Positions 55,401 to 64,000 of a stretch of 64,000 nucleotides of DNA are shown here, piece after piece. A program made the position numbers and the translations under genes. The stretch lies in NCBI GenBank assembly GCA_000827495.1, contig KN817614.1, positions 1 to 64,000 on the forward strand, read 5' to 3'. Every line of letters begins with the position of its first letter. Position 1 is the stretch's first letter. Below the pieces are notes generated by a model. It made no database searches. It was given only the letters and a program-made list of their open reading frames with translations, and had not been told where the DNA came from. Source of the stretch: Hypholoma sublateritium FD-334 SS-4. Taxonomy: Eukaryota > Basidiomycota > Agaricomycetes > Agaricales > Strophariaceae.

Positions 55401-57017
55401 CTCAAATACGTGATTATGGAAGCAGTGGGCATGGCGTGGGTCACCGCCGCGCGCACGCGCGCGCTCAGTCGTGTCCTCGGTCAGGACAAGGCGTGGTTCG
55501 ACGGTGCAGAGCACGCGCCCGCGCAGCTCGTGCAGCGGCTCGTGAAGGACGGCGACGACGCGCGGGACCTCATCGCAGTCGTGTGGGGTCAGTTCTGCGT
55601 CGTCTTCGCCATGCTCGGTGTGGGGCTTGTATGGGCTTTTTCGAGGGGGTGGCAGCTTACGCTAGCGGGGCTCGCGATCGCGCCGGTGTTCGCAGTGACT
55701 ATGGCAGTGCAGAGCAGCCTCGTTGCGCGCTGTGAGGCGCGGAATAAGCGCGCGCGCGAGGAGGTTTCGCGCGGATACTACAACGTAGGTCATTTTATTT
55801 ATTTATCTGCCACACCTTGGTTAACCGCTTGTACAGACTATCATCAATATCCGTGCGATCCGTGCTATGGCCTTTGATTCTGTCTTCAGGACAGATTTCG
55901 AAGACGCGACAGAGACCTCACTCACTACCGGCGTTCGCGGCGCTTTTGTCGAAGGATGCACGCATGGAATCGCCAGCGGACTGATATACCTGGCCGAGGC
56001 GCTCCTGTTCTACGTCGGTGCCGTTCTCATTGCGCGTGGAACGTACACATACTTGCAAATGGTTGAAGTCCTCGACCTCGTTGTGTTTTCTGTTACCATT
56101 GGGTCGCAACTCATGGCATTCAGTGAGTCGTCTTCGCTTACACATCCACTTCTATATACTAATTTGTAACCTCAGCTGAGCGAATCGCCAAAGCCAGCCA
56201 AGCCGCAAGCGATCTGATCAAACTCACTGAGCTGGATACCAACTCCCGTGAATCTCGAGGGTCGCTTTGCCCCAGCATCGATGGAGATATATGTTTCAAC
56301 GCAGTCGACTTCGCGTACCCCAGCCGCCCAAATGCGCCTATTCTCAAGGATATGAACCTGCGGATATCGCAAGGCGAATGCGTCGCGATCGTGGGGTCCT
56401 CGGGCTGCGGCAAATCCACCGTCGCGTCCCTCCTGCAGCGCCTCTATGAACCCACCAGGGGCACCACCACCATCGGCGGCCTCGACACCCGCCTCATCAA
56501 CGTCCACCACCTCCGCGAGCACATCTCCATCGTCAGCCAGCACCCGCACCTCTTCGACGCGAGCATTGCCGAGAATATCCGCTACGGCCACCCGTCTCTC
56601 TCTGACGAGGACATCCGCTGCGCGGCGCAGGCCGCCAATCTCCACACATTCATCATGTCGCTCCCAGACGGCTATGACACACCCCTTGGCGAGAACGCAT
56701 CGCTGATCTCGGGCGGACAGGCCCAGCGCCTGCAGATTGCACGCGCGCTGGCCCGGCCATCGAACGTCCTGATCCTTGACGAATGCACGTCGTCGCTCGA
56801 CCCGGAGAACCGGGCCGCCATCCTCGACACCATCGCAGGGGCGAAGGAGGGGCGCACGACCGTGTTCATCACGCATAATCTGGAGGCAATGCTGATGTGC
56901 GACCGCATCCTTGTCGTCGACGACGGCCGGATCGTCGAGCAGGGGACGTACGACCGGCTCATGGAGCGGAAAGGCGTTTTTGCGACCCTCGCGCGGGGCG
57001 GCGAGTGGCAGGCTTAG
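52452..57017 (+). CDS. ste6: Ste6-type full-length ABC exporter (a-factor-like pheromone transporter)
   Basis: Five exons (52452-53032, 53087-54252, 54310-55784, 55837-56122, 56176-57017), introns 52-57 bp, all GT-AG, give 1,449 residues. Layout TMD1-NBD1-TMD2-NBD2. NBD1 has Walker A GSSGSGKS, Q loop VGQQ, signature LSGGQKQR, Walker B VLILDEATSALD and H loop VITHD. NBD2 has GSSGCGKS, SQHP, ISGGQAQR, VLILDECTSSLD and FITHN, so both sites look catalytically complete, with a Leu-to-Ile change in the second signature. The long linker after NBD1 is disordered. Basidiomycete homologues export farnesylated mating pheromones at the plasma membrane; a broader multidrug role cannot be ruled out. Start is the ATG at 52452 (acgATGT). 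Confidence 0.85.
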
Positions 57018-57631
57018 GACTGTTGCTCCATATCTCACTTCTTTTTCTAAGCATTGTTCGTTCTTTTGTTTTTCGTTCTTTTGAGCTTCGTTTTCGCATC
57101 ACTCACTCAGCATCAATGTACCCACAACATCGCATCTATGATTTCCCGACACCAACTATGTAGAGCATTCTTTGTATTATTATACACTTCGTTCCAAATT
57201 CATTGTACATCATCATCATCATTATCATCACAGTTCCATGGTGTCTGTCCGTTTTCCTCGACATTCTTGCATAGCATCTAAATCCATAGCATCACACACA
57301 GCTTGAAGGTGGGCGCCCCAACTAAGAAGATCCGCTCGCATTGTGAACCGTGCGGAATAGTCGTTACTGTGTAAGTCCCGTTCGCAAATACTTGTGTTAT
57401 TCCGGAAGATCATGACCAAAGAAGTCAAAGTCATCTCTGGATCCTGGAGATCGTTTAATTTTGGCTGTGAAGTGACAATCTAAAAATAGAATATCAATCA
57501 GATCGAGGGCGGGAGTCGGCGTTGACCGTTTCTTGGTAAGTGCAGTACTATGTATATAATTGACAGTGAACTACCAGTCCTGTACCGCCCCCTTCTTTCT
57601 TCCCACTTCGAGAGTTAGTGACCCCTCAATA
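57018..57631. other. Intergenic region between ste6 and the DUF6534-like gene
   Basis: No supported gene. Contains a short CATCATCATCATTATCATCA run near 57210. Confidence 0.45.
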
Positions 57632-59071
57632 ATGTCCATATTTGCTCCTCCGCCCGACCTAAGCAGAGTGTGAGTTCACTGGAAACATGTTCTGGAAGCC
57701 AAGACACTGATCATCTTCCCTATAGATCCGGCCCTCTGGTACGCTCCACAGCAGTTCTACATGAGTGACATGAGCGTATTTCCTGACAAGATATAGCTTG
57801 TCGGATATATCCTAAATTGGGGGCTATATGGCGTACTCTCGATGCAAGTTTGTGAGCAAGCCCTGTTTCCCATGCGAGGGCTGCTACTGATCACTATCTT
57901 TCGCTCTCAGACTTGTACTATCTAGCCTTCCCAAAGGACCGATCGGGCCACAAGATTGTCGTTTACGGAACGTTTTTGCTGGAATCCACTCAGACCTTCC
58001 TTTTCACCAGCAGCGCATTCAAAACTTTCGCGACTGGGTTCGGAAATCCGGCTGTATTGGATAAAGTTGATGTCCTATGGTTTTCGATGTTCATTATGAG
58101 TGGTATAGGCGAGCCCCCAATCTTTGCCACAGTACGGTGCATACGCTGACAGCCATTTGCTCAGTTGCCTTCATTACTCAGTCATTCTACGCCTACCGAG
58201 TGAGAATATTGGCACAAAGTATCCACGCTGCGGTCGCGATCATCGCGGTACGAGATACCTCTTTTCGTCCGCTGAACTGAGCTCATTTATCTGCAGCTTG
58301 CATTTTTGCAACTCGGTGGGGCACTTGCAGTAGGTATAGAGACAAAACAAGCCGGATTATTCAGCCATTTCTGGAATACAAAATCAACCATCTCCACCGG
58401 GGTGAGCACCTTCTGATGCCATCTCTGCTAATTCTAAAGATGATTGTCCCAGATATGGGAGGGAGCAAGCACTTCTTGTGATATCATCATTGCAGTGTCC
58501 ATGATGTACTATGTAGGGGATCATCTCAATTGGAAGCCTGCCATCGATTTACTGACACCTCTGCGCAGCTATCACGTCGCGATAGTAATATCAAGGACCC
58601 CAACGTCTTCATCACCAAGTTCGTCAATCTTACCATCGAAACTGGGGCGCTAACAGGTATGCTTCCCGATGCTCTGCCAGTAATCTGGAATGTGCTCAGT
58701 AACTGATCACCTGCAACTCTAAAATAGCCGCCATCGCAATTACCACGCTTGTTCTTACTTTTCTCCCGAATCATCCGACTTATTATCAGGCCAGCCTCTG
58801 TGTGCTGGGAAAGATGTACTCAAATTCCATGATGGTAGCATTCAACAGTCGGATGCGCATCGCCTCAGTGAACTCGACCACCACCGCGCACGAGGGCCCT
58901 ATTCCCTTATCCTTTGCCTCTGGCCGTGCACCCACCACTGGAGTTGTTCAATCGCGACACACAGGTGTTTTGGTGACCAGGGAAGAAGTTGCTTTCCCTC
59001 CTGATGTGTATAAAATAACGGCGAGTGAACATCCGTCCTGCAAATATATTTTCCTGATGCGAACTATTTGA
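57632..59071 (+). CDS. DUF6534-like seven-helix membrane protein
   Basis: Nine exons, including a 13-nt microexon: 57632-57669, 57726-57738, 57797-57851, 57911-58102, 58165-58247, 58297-58401, 58453-58512, 58569-58656 and 58728-59071. They total 978 nt and encode 325 residues without a stop. Hydrophobic segments follow one another (LVGYILNWGLYGVLSMQVYL, SVAFITQSFYAYRVRIL, AAVAIIALAFLQLGGALAVG, and ITTLVLTFLP). The block SDIIxA is present as TSCDIIIAVSMMYYLSRRDS, and the end has SLCVLGKMYSNSMMVAFNSR. This layout is the mushroom-expanded DUF6534 family of unknown function, probably at the plasma membrane. Confidence 0.85.
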
Positions 59072-59731
59072 TGACAGGACAACCAAAAGATAGCTGCTGA
59101 TTCTGAAGGAGAAAACGTTCTCGATATCCGATCCAAAACAGAGCAGTAGATGCATGCTTTTTTCTCTATAGGACTTTCGACATTTGTTGTATTCATATTT
59201 CTGTATCAGAGATGCGCTGGTTACCGTACTAGATTTCAAGATATTTTCTTCTCAGTTCCGTCACTGGCACCCATTTGGCATTTGCTCGCCGTCATACATG
59301 TAACTTCCATTTCCATATTACCTAGTCTATAAATAAACAAGACTTGAGCGCTTGAGCAGCGAGCTTGATGCTTGAGCTCGATGCCCCACAATTGGCGAAG
59401 GAAGATTGAATTTGTTCATACTTCTCAGTTGTAGTGGTAGTTGATTTCTCTCCGTTCCATTCCGTCCCAGTCACTTTCTCAATTCGAAGCTTCCCAGCAA
59501 ATGATATAATCGTTCTCTCCTTAAATAAAGCAATACACTACAGTCCTTACCTTTTGCCTTTCCGTGAACTCCTGACGACGACACCAGTTGTCGCTCGCAC
59601 CCCACAGCCACCGTCCAATCAGAAAACGAATTGTTGATATATTGCTCTGATACTTGATAACAAAATTACCCTGCCGTAGTTATCTAGATGTCCTGTAGAC
59701 CAACACAGACCGCTCAACCAAGAAAAAAAAT
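59072..59731. other. Intergenic region, convergent genes
   Basis: No supported gene; holds the 3' ends of the DUF6534-like gene and of the leftward CK1-like gene. Confidence 0.45.
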
Positions 59732-61614
59732 CTACACCAAGGCCAAAGCGCGCTGAAATTCCTCCCGTTTACGACGTAGGTGCTCCTCCTCTTGGGACTG
59801 AAGCTCGCTATAGGCCTTCAGCCAGTCAATTTCGCCAGGCGCCTCGACCCACGACCCACTCCTCTCCCAAGCGGAGACGAAGTNCCCCCGCAGCCGCGCA
59901 TAGTCTGGCNCCTCTCCGTACGCGAGCACCCGAACGTCGCGCCAGTACTCCGTGAACGCACGATGCATTCCCGCGAAGAGCGCCGGCGCGGGCGTCGCCA
60001 TCTTCACGCGCCAGATNGCCGGCACCGANGTCGTCTTTCCGGTGGCGGGCGGGAGGGGGTACCACGGCAGCCGCGCGTGATAGAGGAAAGAGAAGAGGTA
60101 CCCGAGCGACTCGAGGTCGTCGCGCGGCGATTGGGCTGGAACATGGCTGTCAGAAGAGGCCGCGCATGCTCAAGGCGCTGTACGCAAGTGTACTCACCGA
60201 CGCCCAGGTGTGCGTGGATGCTGAGGAACTGGCGGTTGCCGACCACAAGCTGCTCGGTCTCATCTGGTACGGTTTGACCGGGGGTGTACATATACGACAG
60301 CCCAAAGTCAATTAAATTGATTTGTCCGGGGGCTTTGCCCGAGCTGGAGAGGCATACGTTCCCGGGTTCACGCCGTTGTGGACCACTCCCGCGGCATGGA
60401 GGGCCTCGTATCTGTCAATCTATGCCGCCAGTATGGTTACTTTTCTGGGATCGTGTGCGCCTCGTAGGGAAAAATCGGCTCACCAGCTGTATAGCNAGGG
60501 CGATCACCATTTTCTCGCTGAGCCTTCCACCTGGAGCGAGGCCGAGCAGCTGCTGTAGCGACGGCCCGAGCTTCTCGAGTGCAAGGACGTAGACGCCGGA
60601 AGCAACGTCGTAGCCGCTCGCGCGCAGGGCCGGAACTCCCTTTACCCCGCGCTCATCCAAGGTCTCGTATACCTCGTGCTCCACGACACATTCGCTGTCT
60701 GTCGCGTCGGCCCACACTTTGAGAATAACCCGCGTGTCNCATGCGCACCCATCTGGCCCCCGGAAGTCCAGCGCCTCGAAAACGCCGCGGTCGCCTGTAT
60801 CACTTGTGTTCAAGCGCANNGCATGAAATACCGCGCGTACACCCACCGTCCTCGTCGATGGTCCGCAGCACGCGGTAGCGCCCAAGTAGTGGCGTGGCGC
60901 GCACGCGGGCGTTAATGTGCCACGCGTGCGGATAGTAGACGTNCTCCACGCACGCATTGAAGCCACTCTCCGCGCTAGCGCAGTGCGCTTTGAAGGCGCG
61001 GTTCCACGCGGCGGCGACGCCGCGGAAGACGTACACGGGATAGAAGACGTCGACGGCGNCTGCGCACGGCGCGCGAAGGGAGCAGTAGTGCGCGGAAGCG
61101 CCCGGCGCATCAGCGCGCAACATGCACAGGCACGCGTCGTACAGGCTGCGCAGGACCGCAGCGAGCGCGCTATCGGGCAGGCCGTTCCATTTGTCAGTGA
61201 TCATGGATGTGTATTTGGCCAGAGAGGACGAGAAGGGCGAGAGGCCTGTACAGTGTAAAGCGTATCGCGCGCGGGTCGCGCTGATACCATCCTCTGGGAA
61301 GATATAAGGAGGCCTGAGGCGAGGCAATCCCGGGCGGGTCTTAAAACACGACTCTCATGTCTATTCCGCAGAAGATGTGTCTAGGCCTCGAATAGGTAAG
61401 GGCGCTCTGTTTTAAGCATGTAAACGTCCGCACTGACCGCGCTGCCAGGGATCCGGAAGCGCAGAAGTGTCGATTGATCCGGAATACTCAACTTCAACCA
61501 CCCAACTGGCGAAAATAGGAAAAATACACAGCTTACCTTCAGTCATAGTAGCCGATGGATAACGTAGGCGATACAGAGCGAGGTAGGCACGCAAGAGTGA
61601 TTCATTCGCAGGCA
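59732..61614 (-). pseudogene. CK1-like protein kinase, degenerate
   Basis: Leftward. Start probably at 61614 (MPANESLLRAYLALYRLRYP), then LSIPDQSTLLRFRIPGSAVS and an N-terminal domain (PPYIFPEDGISATRARYALH). The kinase fold begins LLGRYRVLRTIDEDGG, with the Lys of VILKVWAD, then VYVLALEKLGPSLQQLLG. The catalytic loop reads VVHN-G-V-N-P-G, where active kinases have HRD-x-K-P-x-N, so the catalytic Asp is Gly and the Lys is Asn. The next codons need a one-base shift to reach NVCLSSSGKAPGQINLIDFG. The C-lobe continues to ALALV near 59735. Several N bases add doubt. Broken gene or poor sequence; if intact, a pseudokinase. Confidence 0.65.
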
Positions 61615-61856
61615 TGGCTTGAGGAAGCCACGGATATACATATATACAGAGGTTATGGGTGTTTTGGTATTAGATGACGCCGGTTATGAGGTGATGGACG
61701 ATAACGAGGAAATGAATGTGGGTGTTTTATGCGATGAGCAAAAGCTGCGAGATGCAAATGAGTGTGGAGGTCGTAATGTGTCGTTACGGATGCGTTGATG
61801 AGAAAATATGGATAGTCGCGGAAGATATTATGTGTATGGTTTATATGGGATGCGCA

Positions 61857-63033
61857 TTATTGAAGAGAGACGAGCTGTGAGAGTTTCGACGCGTATCGGA
61901 TACGCTGCGAAGTTCTTGAAGAAAGTTTGGTGGGGGACCGGCGTGGGAAGAGGCATCGGCGGATGTGTATGCTCGCAACGAGCTGCTGGTATGACAAGAT
62001 TGAGTGGTTCGTTGAAGGGTGCAAGTGAAGATGGGGAAGATCGACGGGCTTATTGACAAGCCCGTCGACTTCATCGACAACCATGGCCATGTCATCGGAT
62101 TCCACAGCATCTTTCGATTGCCCTTCATGGGCGACAGACTGCGGGTCAACAACAAGCACATAGGCAGCCGCCCCACTCTCCGCGAGATGCACCTTGAGGC
62201 GCCGCGCAAGCAATGCGTCTTGTACGTCAAGATACGACTTGTCAGTCGACGAGGCATCAGCTGGCAAAGGGGAAGAGCCTTCCGGCTGTGTCAGATAGAT
62301 AAAAACACGCGACTGCACCATCCTCACCAGTGGACTCTTCGCACGACAGCAGGTTGGGATATCTAATCTCGAGCCCGTACACCAGCGTCCGATACAGGTA
62401 CAGCTGCAGGCGCAGGTCGCCAGGGCTCCACCGTCGTCGCCGCCACGGGGTCGACGCCAATGCTCCAGCGGAGGCTATACAGGGCCTTGGCGACATCAGG
62501 GCCGTGCACAAGGGAGCCGACGACGAGGGTGGCGACGTTGACGATTGAGCCAATAGTGCCCCTCCTGAGAGCTGGGGTGGAGCGGGGACGCTGATAGGTA
62601 TTGATTTACTCCGTTGTACGCGTGGTCGCGACGACGAAGGCAGAGCGCATGTCCTGGTGCGTTTGCGCGGGGGGCTGAAGTCGGGGTCGGACAAGCAGCT
62701 CGATTCACCCGGGTCCGAACTCGTCGAGGCTATCGAATTGCCTGAATCCTGGCGTATATAGCACGGCGCCGCCCGAAGCAGAGAATGAGTCCTCTTGCTG
62801 GAAGTGGGGAAGGGTACGACGGTGGCATTTTGCGAGCTTGGCGCTGGCATTGGCACAGGGGTCGGTTCCACAGACGTGGCCGCTTGGTCTGTCGAGTTTT
62901 CCGTGGGCACCATTGACACTGTTACGCTGGCGAGCGACAAAACGCATGTGGTGGGCTGGGCGCGACGAATCGTGAGCGGATTCACTGGGCAACCTGACCG
63001 CGCTCGCAAAGGAAGACCTGACTGATACCGCAT
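61857..63033 (-). CDS. Hypothetical protein, possibly frameshifted
   Basis: Leftward from the ATG at 63033. The first two-thirds are Ser/Pro/Thr-rich with a basic cluster (SPPRKRTRTC) that could be a nuclear signal. Next comes a more structured block (WRRRRWSPGDLRLQLYLYRT, LVYGLEIRYPNLL), after which the sequence goes on in another phase (KSPLVRMVQSRVFIYLTQPE, then DVQDALLARRLKVHLAESGA). The phase change near 62305-62330 needs either a very short intron or a one-base error. No family is recognised. Confidence 0.45.
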
Positions 63034-63290
63034 TCTGAACTGAAGATAATCCAATGTCGTCCAACTAGATCGGTGTTGCAACCAGTGCACTGAAGGGACA
63101 ATGTTCAAGGTGATGTCGACGGACAGAAGAAAGCGTGTTTTCTCCCCACTTAAACCGAACTTATACCCACCCTAATTGCTTTTGTGCCTGGAGACAACGC
63201 TTTGCCGGTTCGGCATAGGTTCGGCAGGCGCGTCCGCAACATTAACTAGACGCGCTTGTCACGTGCACCGTGTTTAATTTTGGGGTGCTG
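63034..63290. other. Upstream region of the 61857-63033 gene
   Basis: No gene; promoter of the leftward gene presumably lies here. Confidence 0.35.
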
Positions 63291-63446
63291 CATCAGCAAT
63301 GCCTGATTTTGGGACCCACGCTATGGCACTGTGGGAGGCTATGCAGTGCTGTATAGCACCCACATAGTGTCCCATAGTGTCATAGCATGGGTCCCCATCT
63401 GCATAGCGCTAGGTAGCCCCTGTAGCATTCCCTGACATTGCTGATG
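63291..63446 (+). mobile_element. 156-bp MITE, copy 2
   Basis: Same length and ends as 19196-19351, in opposite orientation (CATCAGCAATG...CATTGCTGATG), with a handful of substitutions. The internal arms GGGACCCACGCTATG and CATAGCATGGGTCCC fold into a long hairpin. No clear target duplication. Confidence 0.85.
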
Positions 63447-64000
63447 TGTGCCCAAGTGCCCCCTATTATTGTGCCATTTATGTAGCCTCGTGGTTACCTC
63501 GAGGTTTGTTTTCTAAGTTCACTAAACCCGACATATCCACTTACTAAAAAGGATGACCAAAAGATGACAGAACAATCAGCAAACAGAAAGTGGCAAGAGT
63601 TTGGCAAGAGTAGAAAACAAAAGCACCTTGTTTTCTATGCCACGCCATCCAAGATCATCGAATCGTAGTGACACCCGGTCCGCGGTGGAGTGACTCTTGT
63701 TTTTCTTATAAGCGTTAGTACATAACTCATTCCAAACTCATTCAACTTGCGGCATGGGCTTTACGCTCACGTCGCCCACGGCCCACCCGTCGGTCCAATC
63801 GCGGCATATGCCGTAAGTATTTGGATACCCGCACATGCGGCGACGTCCCCGGAGTCACCCGGGGCTGATCACGATCTTCAAGCCATACATAAGAGTCACC
63901 TTTAACCTTGACTTATCTTCGATAGTATTTCTACGGTCTGGTCCAAGTCTGGTCTCGGATCTCTGAATACCATAGGATCGTGATACGGGGTCACAACAAT
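63447..64000. other. Right edge of the window, no supported gene
   Basis: No frame, repeat or RNA gene that I can support. Confidence 0.4.

Noticed and set aside
53211..55514. Minus-strand and +1 frames across the ABC exporter
   Set aside because: Shadows in GC-rich coding sequence; the forward frame contains all ABC motifs.

Overview
The window looks like nuclear DNA of an agaricomycete (mushroom-forming) basidiomycete. Genes are cut by many short introns of about 45-70 bp, tRNA genes contain introns, and the protein families are typical of mushrooms: KDZ and Tnp2-type transposases, a DUF6534-like membrane protein, an F-box-like protein and a Ste6-type ABC exporter. Scattered single N bases at about 0.4, 25-28.5, 31.5-34.5, 48.9 and 60-61 kb show a draft assembly.

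Left part (1 to about 28.5 kb): nested mobile DNA. A KDZ transposon (about 547-10883) has near-perfect terminal inverted repeats, inverted subterminal arrays built on ATTTCA/TGAAAT, and three genes: a leftward helper-like gene, a rightward gene with a viroplasmin (RNase H1 N-terminal) domain, and the rightward KDZ transposase. It sits inside a GGCC-rich gene whose 5' part is at 26-550 and whose 3' part (10883-13196) encodes seven F-x-M-Y repeats. A Tnp2/CACTA-like element (about 16538-25008) follows, with leftward transposase, two accessory genes and a small gene whose 3' end lies in a 225-bp inverted repeat. Next is an AT-rich cluster of duplicated small genes (25.1-28.3 kb). Coding regions of both transposons and of the GGCC gene are interrupted by in-frame TGA codons.

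Middle part (28.5-36 kb): gene remnants. A truncated SKI3 copy starts abruptly at a base-composition junction. A tandem duplication carries an unrecognised exon-repeat gene and the 3' end of a SET-domain (SMYD-type) gene. An intact RMI1 closes the block.

Right part (36-64 kb): ordinary host genes, namely RMI1, a tail-anchored hypothetical protein, an unknown multi-exon gene, an F-box/LRR-like gene, a large coiled-coil CM1-motif microtubule organiser (Mto1/centrosomin type), five tandem intron-containing tRNA-Met genes, a full-length Ste6-like exporter, a DUF6534-like gene with a 13-nt microexon, a degenerate CK1-like kinase and a hypothetical gene. A hAT-like MITE (48696-49284) and two copies of a 156-bp MITE are interspersed. 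A 2.8-kb stretch at 38.2-41.0 kb holds nothing I can support.

The exon structures given for Mto1-like, Ste6, DUF6534, RMI1, the F-box-like gene and accessory gene Y were joined by hand at GT/GC-AG sites and keep frame. Function statements come from recognised families, not from searches.
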